NCBI GenBank assembly: GCA_029261715.1
Contig: JAJDAT010000025.1
Location: 372,001 to 436,000, forward strand
DNA length: 64,000 nt
Source of the DNA: Nitrospinia bacterium
GTDB taxonomy: Bacteria > Nitrospinota > Nitrospinia > Nitrospinales > JAJDAT01
Direction: 5' to 3'
The translations under genes were made by a program, and so were the position numbers. Below are positions 16,322-25,374 of this stretch, in pieces (within the stretch, counting starts at the first letter, position 1; every line of letters begins with the position of its first letter). The notes beneath the pieces are model-generated. The model was not told where the DNA came from, did not search any database, and saw nothing but the letters and a program-made list of their open reading frames with translations.

Positions 16322-17977
16322 ATGAAAAAGCAGCTTAGATGGTTGGTGTTTTTAAGTTTTTGGCTGGTTGGTTCCTCAGCATGGGCTCAGGGGTTGGATA
16401 ACACGCCGATCGGGAGTACTACTCCGAGTACGGGCGCCTTTACCAACTTGCAAGCAACGGGTACTTTCACGCTCGGCGGCCAAACGGCCTCAAGTCTCAG
16501 CGCGATTGACAACAAAAACGTAAAAGTATCCAGCGATGACAGTACCCCTGGTTTTTTAAATGGCAAATTAGTATCAGGAAATGGAATCACCTTGACCGAA
16601 AATGGCGGCGGGGGCAACGAAACCTTATCAATCTCCGCTGCTGATAAGTTGACCAATAAAGGCGACTTGTTGACGCATGATGGTACTAATGAAGCGAATT
16701 TGCCTGTTGGCGCCGACGGTCAAGTATTGACTGCGGACAGCGCTTCACCCAATGGCGTCAAATGGGAAGACGGTGGGGCTACAGACGAAAATGATGGTGT
16801 CGATATTACTTTTAACCGGCAATTCGAATACCCTTCTAGTTCTGGTAACGTTCCCGCTGTGGATTTAAACGGTACGAATATTTATATCGATCCAACCGAT
16901 CCTACGGTTACTATTGGCGGCGTTTCTGCAAACGTACTTTTCGCGGGGGATATTCCCAATACCAACCCGGTTGTCCAACAGGTGGTGACTGATTTACCGC
17001 CAGGGCTTATCAGCGGAAACTACAAGCTTGAACTGACAAACACGCAGGGAGTTTCTAGGTTATTTATACCTTTGACTGAAACCACTTTTTTTGATGGCAG
17101 TACATGGGATTCAGCCACTCTCAGCGCTCCTTGGGCTCTTAGCCGGCACGCCTCGGTTGTATTCCAGAATAAGATTTGGATATTCGGTGGCCATGATGGA
17201 ACCACCTATACGAATGATGTCTGGAGCTCCAGCAACGGGGTAGATTGGGTTTCTGTTGCTACCGCTGGGCCGATATGGAATGTCCGCGCTTACCATACCG
17301 CATTAGTTTTTATAGACCCGGCTGATAGCGTTGAAAAAATGTGGATTCTGGGTGGGTATGCAGGAACTATGTATAACGATATTTGGAATTCAGTAGACGG
17401 GGTTCACTGGAATCAGGTTACTACAAGCGGCACAATTTGGGCAGGTCGCCATGTCCACGCATCGGTTGTTCACAATGGAAAAATGTGGGTGATCGGCGGT
17501 CAGGACGGATCGGGTAATTTTAACGATGTTTGGTATTCATCGGATGGCGTGAATTGGTCCGAGCCGGTGGGTACGGTTCCATGGTCCGTTCGTTATGGAC
17601 ATTCTGTTTTATCCTTTAATAATAAATTATGGCTTATTGGCGGTAACAGCCCTCCTAGAAATAATGAAGTTTGGTCTTCTTCAGATGATGGCGTTACCTG
17701 GGTTTCTGAGGTTACAGATGCGGATTGGGCGGATCGTTATTACCATACCTCGGTGGTCTACAACGGCAAAATGTGGGTGATCTCTGGATACACTAACTAT
17801 TATCCGGATGTCTGGCACTCCTCAAATGGAGTCGACTGGGCTGAGGCCACAGGTACTGCGCCTTGGGTTGGTCGAGGAAACGCCACATCAGTGGTATTTG
17901 GTCAAAAAATATGGGTGATGGGGGGAAGGGACAATACTGTAACGACACTTTCTGATGTCTGGTTTACTTCTGAATAA
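16322..17977 (+). CDS. Secreted kelch-repeat protein with tail-fibre-like N-terminus
   Basis: 551 residues. Signal peptide (1-22, ending SSAWA). The N-terminal 130 residues (PIGSTTPSTGAFTNLQATG, then NKGDLLTHDGTNEANLPVG and DGQVLTADSASPNGVKW) resemble the shaft of phage tail fibres and are shared with the 18072-18908 product. From about residue 265 there are six or more kelch-type blades of the pattern RHASVVFQNKIWIFGG...NDVWSSSNGVDW. These should form a beta-propeller, probably for binding at the cell surface or outside. The 344-nt upstream region carries the decayed lipoprotein gene but no clear promoter. Function unknown; adhesin-like role is inference. Confidence 0.8.
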   Translation: MKKQLRWLVFLSFWLVGSSAWAQGLDNTPIGSTTPSTGAFTNLQATGTFTLGGQTASSLSAIDNKNVKVSSDDSTPGFLNGKLVSGNGITLTENGGGGNETLSISAADKLTNKGDLLTHDGTNEANLPVGADGQVLTADSASPNGVKWEDGGATDENDGVDITFNRQFEYPSSSGNVPAVDLNGTNIYIDPTDPTVTIGGVSANVLFAGDIPNTNPVVQQVVTDLPPGLISGNYKLELTNTQGVSRLFIPLTETTFFDGSTWDSATLSAPWALSRHASVVFQNKIWIFGGHDGTTYTNDVWSSSNGVDWVSVATAGPIWNVRAYHTALVFIDPADSVEKMWILGGYAGTMYNDIWNSVDGVHWNQVTTSGTIWAGRHVHASVVHNGKMWVIGGQDGSGNFNDVWYSSDGVNWSEPVGTVPWSVRYGHSVLSFNNKLWLIGGNSPPRNNEVWSSSDDGVTWVSEVTDADWADRYYHTSVVYNGKMWVISGYTNYYPDVWHSSNGVDWAEATGTAPWVGRGNATSVVFGQKIWVMGGRDNTVTTLSDVWFTSE

Positions 17978-18071
17978 AACCCATTTTATAACCAAATCAA
18001 TTTAGAAAAGTTTGTATGGGAAATTATCTTAACCTACAACACTTTCTATTAATTTATATAGAGGCCAAACT

Positions 18072-18908
18072 ATGAAAAAACAATTTGTAGTATTTATTAT
18101 ATTTAGCTTTTTACTTGTATACACATCTTCCTGGGCTCAAACCGGGTTGAATGGGATACCGGTTGGAAGTACCACACCCAGTACGGGAAAATTCACTAAC
18201 TTGGAAGCAACTACCGATTTTAAACTGGGCAGCGATACCGTTACCAGTTTAGATCAAATCAACGACAACAAAGTTACGACCAAAGGTGATTTACTATCTC
18301 ATGACGGTACTGATGAGAGTAAATTGGATGTAGGAGTTGATGGAGAAGTATTGACTGCCGATTCCACCGCGCCCAATGGACTTAAATGGGATGCTGCGCC
18401 TACTGGCCCTACCGGAGCCACTGGCCCCCAGGGACCACAAGGGGCTACCGGGGCTACTGGCCCTCAGGGAACATCTTATCAATTCAGAGGCGCTTTAGTA
18501 TGGTCGACTTCAGATCAAACAGTGCCACACCTTACGGACACCGACATAATTTGGCAGGCAGAAATATATGACACTGATGGTTTTCATCCGCCAAATTCAA
18601 CTGCCTTTGTAATCCCTGCTGGGGTTTCTAAAGTTCGGCTTTCTGCAGGGGTCGTTTGGGATGCTACTCCATCAGGTGCGCGAGCTATATTCACCACACT
18701 AAATGGTCAGTTACAACCCGTTGGGAGAGCTTTAGTGTTTTCTCCAAAAACTACTAATTTCGTAATGGGACAAAACATACAATCGGCGGTAATTCTAGTC
18801 AATACGGGAGATGTTATCAGGTTGGCAGCCACCCAGGATTCAGGACAAAATGTTGTGGTCCATGGGAACAACGCAGCCACTTGGTTTGCCATCGAAGTTT
18901 TGCAGTAA
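18072..18908 (+). CDS. Secreted protein with collagen-like Gly-X-Y tract
   Basis: 278 residues. Signal peptide (1-22, ending SSWA). Residues 23-112 are closely related to the 16322-17977 protein (GIPVGSTTPSTGKFTNLEAT, TKGDLLSHDGTDESKLDVG, VLTADSTAPNGLKW). A short collagen-like run of eight Gly-X-Y triplets (about 115-139, GPTGATGPQGPQGATGATGP) leads to a C-terminal beta-rich domain of about 130 residues, like the trimeric heads on bacterial collagen-like fibres. Likely a surface or secreted trimeric fibre (inference). Ribosome binding site AGAGG before the ATG. Probably a recent duplicate of the upstream gene with a new head domain. Confidence 0.8.
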   Translation: MKKQFVVFIIFSFLLVYTSSWAQTGLNGIPVGSTTPSTGKFTNLEATTDFKLGSDTVTSLDQINDNKVTTKGDLLSHDGTDESKLDVGVDGEVLTADSTAPNGLKWDAAPTGPTGATGPQGPQGATGATGPQGTSYQFRGALVWSTSDQTVPHLTDTDIIWQAEIYDTDGFHPPNSTAFVIPAGVSKVRLSAGVVWDATPSGARAIFTTLNGQLQPVGRALVFSPKTTNFVMGQNIQSAVILVNTGDVIRLAATQDSGQNVVVHGNNAATWFAIEVLQ

Positions 18909-18981
18909 GTATTTAACTACAAGTGATAATTTCCTCTATCCCAATTTCGGGTAGAGGAAATGCACTTCGCCATAATTTGAA

Positions 18982-19008
18982 TTGACAATGCTAGGTAGTA
19001 ACTATAAG
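18982..19008 (+). promoter_or_regulatory. Putative promoter of the lipoprotein gene, duplicated at the decayed copy
   Basis: TTGACA, a 15-nt gap, and TATAAG just before the GTG start at 19017. The same TTGACA segment precedes the decayed copy (15667-15672), where the -10 region has changed. The short spacer makes this a weak call. Confidence 0.35.
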
Positions 19009-19016
19009 TTTTCCAT

Positions 19017-19310
19017 GTGCGAAAATTATTTTATATCTTATTTTTTCTAATTAGTTCCTGCTCTCAACCGCAAGAAAAAGCTTGGATAGTCCTTGAGCTT
19101 TCTTTATTGAGCGGCGTTCCAAAAAAAATGGCATTCCATAACCCAGGCGCTCCAGATGCGACTCTAGGTGAATGCAAAGAGGCTCTCCCCAACGTCCTCC
19201 CCGAGTTGATTGGATACATAAAAAGCGAAGCCCGGTTTGAAGGAGCAAAGTTAGTAAAAGCTCAATGCGTCATGGCTATGGGAGATCCACTCAAAGTTGA
19301 TAAGTTATGA
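19017..19310 (+). CDS. Small lipoprotein, unknown function
   Basis: 97 residues from a GTG start. The N-terminus (RKLFYILFFLISSCSQPQ) is a lipoprotein signal with lipobox ISSC, so Cys15 would be lipidated. The mature part has a pattern of paired Cys (ECKEAL, QCVMAM) and resembles small secreted proteins of unknown function found singly in proteobacteria. It follows the collagen-like gene by 108 nt, with its own promoter-like sequence. A decayed copy lies at 15700-15880. Confidence 0.7.
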   Translation: MRKLFYILFFLISSCSQPQEKAWIVLELSLLSGVPKKMAFHNPGAPDATLGECKEALPNVLPELIGYIKSEARFEGAKLVKAQCVMAMGDPLKVDKL

Positions 19311-19611
19311 TAATGTCTCTATTTTGAGGAGGATAGGAAGGCAGGATTGAATCCTGGAATCCCTTTCTTATTTAAGTCATATTTCCTTATAGTGTTGGAA
19401 ACCTCTCCTTTCAAAACTCACTTTGACTTTCCTCCTAAAGTTTTTTTCATACACAAAAAGTTGTAAAATTCCTTTAATTTAAGATAGTTAGATTTTTTGC
19501 ATAAATTGGTTAGTTTTGAAGGTTAGCTTTCTGAACGCGAATAGATTAAAATTCTTGTATTATTTTGAGATTCTAATTCTAAAAGTTCCACCAAATTACT
19601 GAATGTGAGCG

Positions 19612-21291
19612 ATGTACGATTTTGCCGATGCAACCAAAGTTTTATTAGTCGACGACGATCCCTTAGTGCGTGACTTTTTGTCCGAAACTATTCAATCTGA
19701 TACCTTTGATGTAGAGACCTGCAAAGATGGTTTGGAAGCCTGGGATTATTGCCAGAAGCATAAAGACATCAACGTCATAGTTTTAGATATTGTGATGCCA
19801 AAGATTGACGGAATGACGTTAATGAAGCAATTACGCGATTCCGGCAACGAGGTTCCTATTATCATCTTGACCAGTAAAGGAGAAGTTTCTGTCGCTTTAA
19901 AAGCTTTGAATGAAGGAGCGAGTGATTATCTGATCAAGGACGAAGGCATTCAAAAGACGATTATGCATTCGATTGACCGGGTTCTCGAAAAGAAAAGAAT
20001 CCTGGATGAGAATAAACAACTCATGGCAGAGTTGGAAAGGTCAGTCAAAGAGACTAAGGCGAAAAATATAGATTTAGAAAGAGAAATTTCTGAAAGAAAG
20101 AAAGCCGAAGAAGAATCCGTTCGCGCTAGAGAAGAGGCTATACGAGCTAATAAAGCGAAATCGGATTTTTTATCCCATATGAGTCACGAGTTACGAACCC
20201 CGCTAAACGCAATTATTGGTTTTGCTCAGTTGCTCAAACGAAATAAAGAACAAAATTTTTCCGAACGACAAAGGAATAATACCGAAGAAATAATCAAAGC
20301 GGGAAAACATCTTCTAGAGTTGATTAGCGAAGTGCTTGATCTGGCTAAAATTGAATCAGGAACGATGACCGTGTGCATGGAAGAAGTCAATCTCAACGAA
20401 TTGATTGATGAAGTGATTTCTTTAATCTTACCGTTAGCGGAGGTAAGGGATATTCGGATTATCAACCATGTAACCTATTATCCAGACTTGGTAATAATGG
20501 GAGATAGAGTTCGATTGAAACAGGTTTTGCTTAATTTAGGATCTAATGCGGTCAAGTATAACAGCGAAGCTGGAAAGATTACTTTTGATTGCGAGGTTCT
20601 TAAAAATAGTCGAGTTGCGATTAAGGTATCCGATACGGGTGATGGACTCTCGGCAGAAGATCAAAAAGCGTTGTTTGAACCGTTTCAAAGGCTCGATGCA
20701 GAGGCCACTGAAATAGAGGGTACTGGAATTGGGCTGACCATTACAAAAAACTTAGTAGAATTGATGGAAGGACAGTTGTCGGTAACTAGCGAGGTGGGAA
20801 AAGGGAGTTGCTTTATTATCGAACTAGAAAAGGTAGGAGACACTGGGCAGAAAATTGAGCCTGTTCAAGGGATTGGGGAAGGTGAAGAAGTTAAAAACGA
20901 AACGAAAGAAGAAGTTAAGCTTACTTTACTTTACGTCGAAGATAACCCGACTAATTTGAATTTAGTTCAGCAGATTATTATGGAAGACTTTCCTGACATA
21001 AATTTGCTGGACGCGCCAAATGCTCCTCTAGGTTTGGAAATGGCGAAAGCCCATAAACCAAAATTAATATTGATGGATATTAATCTACCTGGAATGGATG
21101 GGTTTGAAGCGTTTGAAAAATTGAAAACTTATGAAGAAACCAAAAATATTCCGGTGATTGCTATCAGCGCTAACGCGATGCAAAAACAAATCGAAAAAGC
21201 AAAAGAGGTCGGTTTTGCAGAATACATCGTTAAGCCAATAGACCCAAACGGTTTTTCAGAGACGTTGGAAGGCTATTTTAAAGAGGAATAA
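19612..21291 (+). CDS. Hybrid sensor histidine kinase: REC - coiled coil - HisKA - HATPase - REC
   Basis: 559 residues, cytoplasmic, no membrane segment. N-terminal receiver domain (8-122) with acidic DDD pocket and phospho-acceptor Asp59. Coiled coil (about 125-185). HisKA with FLSHMSHELRTPLNA (His192). HATPase with the N box (NLGSNAVKYN), DTGDGLS and GTGIGLTI. C-terminal receiver (about 435-555) with LYVEDNPTN, LILMDINLPGMDGF and IVKPID. The input is therefore phosphorylation of the first receiver by another kinase, rather than a ligand domain. Convergent with the response regulator at 21315-21836, a likely partner. Ribosome binding site is weak. Confidence 0.93.
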   Translation: MYDFADATKVLLVDDDPLVRDFLSETIQSDTFDVETCKDGLEAWDYCQKHKDINVIVLDIVMPKIDGMTLMKQLRDSGNEVPIIILTSKGEVSVALKALNEGASDYLIKDEGIQKTIMHSIDRVLEKKRILDENKQLMAELERSVKETKAKNIDLEREISERKKAEEESVRAREEAIRANKAKSDFLSHMSHELRTPLNAIIGFAQLLKRNKEQNFSERQRNNTEEIIKAGKHLLELISEVLDLAKIESGTMTVCMEEVNLNELIDEVISLILPLAEVRDIRIINHVTYYPDLVIMGDRVRLKQVLLNLGSNAVKYNSEAGKITFDCEVLKNSRVAIKVSDTGDGLSAEDQKALFEPFQRLDAEATEIEGTGIGLTITKNLVELMEGQLSVTSEVGKGSCFIIELEKVGDTGQKIEPVQGIGEGEEVKNETKEEVKLTLLYVEDNPTNLNLVQQIIMEDFPDINLLDAPNAPLGLEMAKAHKPKLILMDINLPGMDGFEAFEKLKTYEETKNIPVIAISANAMQKQIEKAKEVGFAEYIVKPIDPNGFSETLEGYFKEE

Positions 21292-21314
21292 TGCGGTTTA
21301 TTTGGGTTGGTGGG

Positions 21315-21836
21315 TTATTTTTTGTTTTTTAGTTTTGTGTACTGTTCCATTATTTCTTTTCGAGTTAGAAGATTTTTTACCCCTAACGCTTCAATGATCG
21401 CTTGAATTAATATATCCTGATTTTCGTCATAAGTTGTTGGCGCCGCAGTACTCCAGTCTTCCTGAATACCTAATGCTCTTGCTATAACGGATCGAAGTTG
21501 ATCAAAGTCAATTGGCTTGACGACGTGAGTGAAAGCTCCGCTAGCCAAACATTCCCGAGTTGCCGCTAAAGTGGCGACTCCTGTCGTCATGATTACATGG
21601 ACTTCGGGATATTTTTCCTTAATCATTTTTAAAACTTTAAGGCCGTTAATTTTTGGCATATTAATGTCTAACAAGACTACGGCTGGTTTAAAGTCTACAA
21701 ACATTGCAAGAGCTTCTTTACCATCGCATGCTTGCTTGACGTTGCAGTTTTCTTCTTCCAAATATTGAGTCAAAAAGTTTCTAGCTTGTGGGTCGTCATC
21801 GACTACTAGAATTTTAACGTAGGCTAATCCCGACAT
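21315..21836 (-). CDS. Single-domain response regulator with C-terminal extension
   Basis: 173 residues. Receiver domain (about 8-125) with VDDD pocket, phospho-acceptor Asp57 (VVLLDINMPKINGL), Thr in IMTTGVAT and Lys in VVKPIDF. The last 45 residues are a helical extension of unknown function (IIEALGVKNLLTRKEIMEQYTKLKN), with no DNA-binding domain visible. Likely a relay partner of the hybrid kinase gene, whose stop is 24 nt away on the other strand. Confidence 0.9.
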   Translation of the reverse strand: MSGLAYVKILVVDDDPQARNFLTQYLEEENCNVKQACDGKEALAMFVDFKPAVVLLDINMPKINGLKVLKMIKEKYPEVHVIMTTGVATLAATRECLASGAFTHVVKPIDFDQLRSVIARALGIQEDWSTAAPTTYDENQDILIQAIIEALGVKNLLTRKEIMEQYTKLKNKK

Positions 21837-21986
21837 ATTTTTCCTTTAAAAAAAGGCTCTATTTTTGAATTATTTATGAAGCTTATTGAATATCGTATTC
21901 AACCTGCCATGTTTTGTCAATAATAGTTAAACTTTCAAAGAGTTATAACGAAAAATAATATTTAAAAGTAGATTAACTACAAACTC

Positions 21987-23225
21987 CTAAACTTCTTCCC
22001 TTAACATGTCGTTTAAGTTTTGGCGGCGTCGTGAGAGGGTGAGTTTATTTCCTTCTACAATAACTTCTGGTAGCAGTGGTTGTGTGTTGTAGTTTGATGA
22101 CATTGCATAGCCGTAAGCGCCAGCTCCACCTATGACGATAATGTCTCCAGGTGATGGTTTTGGTAATTTCCTCGCAACAGGCTCTTCATTTTCTTGGGTC
22201 AAAACGTCGCCGGATTCACAAACTGGTCCTGCAACGATCAAATCTTGTTTTCGTCCCAGTTTTTTTCCTTCAAACCAGATCGGATGGTAGGAGCCGTATG
22301 CCATGGGACGAAGCAAATGACAAAACCCGACATTGGTTAATACATAGTCCAAACGTTTGCCTTTTTTATCAAAGGTGTGGTTGAGGGACCGAACCTCGCC
22401 AAGCAAATATCCACAACCAGCAACAAAACGCCGCCCTGGTTCGATTTCGCATTCGATTTTTCGACCAAAATGTTTTTCTAATATTTGAATTCTTTTTTCT
22501 AAAATAGGCTTATATTTGGATATATCTTCTTGTGGTTTTTCGACATCATATTGATAAGGTAACCCACCGCCAAAATTGACTATTTCGACGTCTTTGAACT
22601 CTTTTGCGAATTCCACGAGTTTTCCGGTAATCCTTTTGAGATGATTTAAGTCGCCTCCCGATCCAATGTGTGTGTGGACCCCATTAATTCGTAGTCCATA
22701 CTTCTTGGCGATGCTTTTAGCTTGGGATAAGTTCTGATGCCAAATACCATGTTTGCTATAAGGTCCGCCGGTGTTTGTTTTTTTAGAATGACCTGCGCCT
22801 TCGCCTGGGTTTATACGAATAGATACGGGATGAGATTTTTTGCCTCTTTTTTTACAGGCTTTACCATATTCCTCAAGCATTCCCAAACTTCCGCAATTAA
22901 CGTAGATATTATTTTTTAAACAATACTCTGGTTCGTCGGCGTTAAAAAACACGTCGCTAGTGAAACAAATATCCTTAGACTTAAATCCAGCTCGTTTAGC
23001 GCGTTGGCATTCGAACACGCTCACGGCGTCAATTTTTATTCCATTATTTAACATTTCTTTTAAGACAGTGACGTTGGAGCATGCCTTCATCGCGTAACGA
23101 ACAACCGGAGCTAAGTCTTTTACTTCGTTGATGGATTCACGTAATTTGTTCAAGCTGTATACATAAACCGGAGCTCCGTGTTTTTTCACGATGTCGCGGA
23201 CATTTACTTTTTCAATTTTTTTCAT
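21987..23225 (-). CDS. lysA: Diaminopimelate decarboxylase
   Basis: 412 residues from the ATG at 23225; a TTG five codons earlier is less likely. Fold type III PLP enzyme: the PLP lysine is in RYAMKACSN (Lys47), the phosphate-binding Gly run is in VNFGGGLPYQYD, EIEPGRRFVAG follows, and the active-site Cys is in GPVCESGDVL. It makes lysine from meso-diaminopimelate. Some relatives act on carboxynorspermidine, but the CESGD motif and length fit LysA. Divergent from speA, a distant relative of the same fold; the 220-nt space between them holds a promoter for speA. Confidence 0.88.
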   Translation of the reverse strand: MKKIEKVNVRDIVKKHGAPVYVYSLNKLRESINEVKDLAPVVRYAMKACSNVTVLKEMLNNGIKIDAVSVFECQRAKRAGFKSKDICFTSDVFFNADEPEYCLKNNIYVNCGSLGMLEEYGKACKKRGKKSHPVSIRINPGEGAGHSKKTNTGGPYSKHGIWHQNLSQAKSIAKKYGLRINGVHTHIGSGGDLNHLKRITGKLVEFAKEFKDVEIVNFGGGLPYQYDVEKPQEDISKYKPILEKRIQILEKHFGRKIECEIEPGRRFVAGCGYLLGEVRSLNHTFDKKGKRLDYVLTNVGFCHLLRPMAYGSYHPIWFEGKKLGRKQDLIVAGPVCESGDVLTQENEEPVARKLPKPSPGDIIVIGGAGAYGYAMSSNYNTQPLLPEVIVEGNKLTLSRRRQNLNDMLREEV

Positions 23226-23368
23226 TTTTATTTCCCACAAGTTAAGGGATGACTTAACCGAATTAAATTTTTTTTTAAACCCCAGGACTTTAACATAAAA
23301 CTAGCGCGGAACGAATGGAATTTGAATAAATGCTGATGTTTTATTAATCCTTAAAGGTTTGAAATTGT

Positions 23369-23397
23369 TTGACAAAGTTAACGATAATCATTCTAAT
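23369..23397 (+). promoter_or_regulatory. Putative speA promoter overlapping a Fur-box-like sequence
   Basis: TTGACA (23369-23374), a 17-nt gap and TCTAAT (23392-23397). The sequence 23377-23395 (GTTAACGATAATCATTCTA) matches 15 of the 19 positions of the classical Fur box, including ten consecutive core bases GATAATCATT. The overlap with the promoter would suit repression. Sequence match only. Confidence 0.45.
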
Positions 23398-23445
23398 AGA
23401 AAATCTATCAAATAATTAGGTTTATATTTTTAGGAAGTTTTATAA

Positions 23446-25359
23446 ATGAAGAATTGGACCGTCGAGAATTCGTCAGAACTCTACAATATAGAAGGGTGGG
23501 GGGCTGGGTATTTTGGAATCAATCAAAAAGGGCATATTGTTGTTCGACCGCAATTGAACAATCAACATTCGATTGATCTAAAAGATTTAGTGGAAGATAT
23601 AGGGAAAAAAGGATATGCGCTTCCCGCCTTGATCCGGTTTTCGGATATTCTTCACTCCAGTATAGCTAAATTAGCAAATGCTTTTAAAAAGGCGTCTAAG
23701 GAATATGGTTTTAATGGTGAGTATCACGGAGTTTATCCTATTAAAGTGAATCAGCAACGACAAGTTGTTGAGGAAATCGTTAAATTTGGACGCAATTATA
23801 ATATAGGTTTGGAAGCTGGGTCTAAACCTGAACTGCACGCTATTTTAGCGATCATGCACAACCCCGAGGCTTTGTTAATTTGTAACGGATATAAAGACGA
23901 ACCGTTTATTCGTTTGGCATTGATGGGGCAAAAACTGGGCAAGAAAATTTTTATTGTTGTCGAGAAACTTTCAGAACTCAAAATCATTATTAAAGTTTCA
24001 AAGGAGCTAGGGATTCAACCCAACATTGGTTTGCGTATCAAGTTAGTGAGTGGTGGTTCTGGCCGCTGGGCGAGTTCCTCTGGAGAGCAATCTAAGTTTG
24101 GACTCAATTCTATTGAGTTAATGGATGCTTTAAAGCTGGCTAAGGAAGCGGATGTTTTGGATTGCGTCAAACTGATTCATTTTCATTTAGGAAGTCAGAT
24201 TACTAATATTCGACATATTAAGAGTAGTTTGAAAGAGGTTGGTCGATATTATTCTGAGTTACTCAAAGAGGGTTGTAATATTGAATATATCGACGTTGGC
24301 GGTGGTTTAGGAGTTGATTATGACGGCTCTCGTTCAACGTTTGCCTCTAGCGCCAATTACTCTGTTCAAGAGTACGCTAACGACGTTGTTTATCATATTC
24401 TTGAAATTTGCCAGGAAGAAGAACTTCCGCATCCAAATATTATTTCTGAATCAGGTCGAGCTATGACGGCTTATCATTCGATATTGGTTTTTAACGTTTT
24501 GGATGTAACTTCCTTTCCGGATTGGAAAAACGGTGTAGAAATAGGGGACGACGCTCCTGAGGTTGTTAAGGAAATGTTCGATGTCCTCTCTTTAACTTCG
24601 AATAAAAATATAATTGAGTCTTGGCATGACGCTTTACACTTAAAAGAAGAGGTTAATAATCAATTTTTATTAGGTTTGCTTTCTCTGGAAGAACGGGCAA
24701 AGGCGGAAAATATTTATTGGGGAATTTGCCGTAAGATTCAAAGTCTTGCCGGTCGTTTAAAATATATGCCGGATGAGTTAAAGAATCTAAAAAAAGATTT
24801 GGCCGACAAATACTTCTGCAACTTTTCTATTTTCCAATCTTTGCCAGACTCGTGGGCTATTGACCAGGTGTTTCCTGTCGTTCCAATACAGCGTCTTAAT
24901 GAAGAACCTACGCGCGACGCGACACTGGAGGATATTACTTGTGACTCAGATGGAAAGATCGACCTGTTTATAGGCGAAAGAAATACAGAAAATACTTTGC
25001 GCGTTCATGAAATTAAGTCGGGTGAAAATTATCGACTGGGAATTTTCCTTACTGGCGCTTATCAGGAAATTTTGGGCGATTTACATAATCTATTTGGCGA
25101 TACAAATGCCTTTCATGTTTCTCTAACGCCTAATGGTGAATTGAAATATGAACAAATCATCGAAGGTGAAGACGTTACAGATGTTTTGGATTATGTTCAA
25201 TTTCGCGCGGATGAATTGGAAGGTCGTATGGCGGGTTTTTTAATATCTAGTGTTCAAAGCGGACAAATTACCCAAAAAGAAGCCGATGATTTTCTCGATT
25301 TATATAAAGAAGGCTTGAATGGGTATACTTATCTATTGCATCCTCACTCTGAGGAGTAA
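23446..25359 (+). CDS. speA: Biosynthetic arginine decarboxylase
   Basis: 637 residues, normal for SpeA. N-terminal WGAGYFGINQKGHIVVRP, PLP lysine in YPIKVNQQ (Lys100), then LRIKLVSGGSGRWASSSGEQSKFGL split over two motifs, IDVGGGLGVDYDGS for phosphate binding, and ISESGRAMTAYH. It makes agmatine from arginine, the first step of the alternative putrescine route. No agmatinase or agmatine deiminase gene is present in the window. The upstream promoter overlaps a Fur-like site. Confidence 0.96.
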   Translation: MKNWTVENSSELYNIEGWGAGYFGINQKGHIVVRPQLNNQHSIDLKDLVEDIGKKGYALPALIRFSDILHSSIAKLANAFKKASKEYGFNGEYHGVYPIKVNQQRQVVEEIVKFGRNYNIGLEAGSKPELHAILAIMHNPEALLICNGYKDEPFIRLALMGQKLGKKIFIVVEKLSELKIIIKVSKELGIQPNIGLRIKLVSGGSGRWASSSGEQSKFGLNSIELMDALKLAKEADVLDCVKLIHFHLGSQITNIRHIKSSLKEVGRYYSELLKEGCNIEYIDVGGGLGVDYDGSRSTFASSANYSVQEYANDVVYHILEICQEEELPHPNIISESGRAMTAYHSILVFNVLDVTSFPDWKNGVEIGDDAPEVVKEMFDVLSLTSNKNIIESWHDALHLKEEVNNQFLLGLLSLEERAKAENIYWGICRKIQSLAGRLKYMPDELKNLKKDLADKYFCNFSIFQSLPDSWAIDQVFPVVPIQRLNEEPTRDATLEDITCDSDGKIDLFIGERNTENTLRVHEIKSGENYRLGIFLTGAYQEILGDLHNLFGDTNAFHVSLTPNGELKYEQIIEGEDVTDVLDYVQFRADELEGRMAGFLISSVQSGQITQKEADDFLDLYKEGLNGYTYLLHPHSEE

Positions 25360-25374
25360 CACGTATAAAAGTTT

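Noticed and set aside
21292-21314. Bidirectional terminator between the convergent kinase and regulator genes
   Set aside because: The 23-nt space is T-rich but has no stem that I can see.
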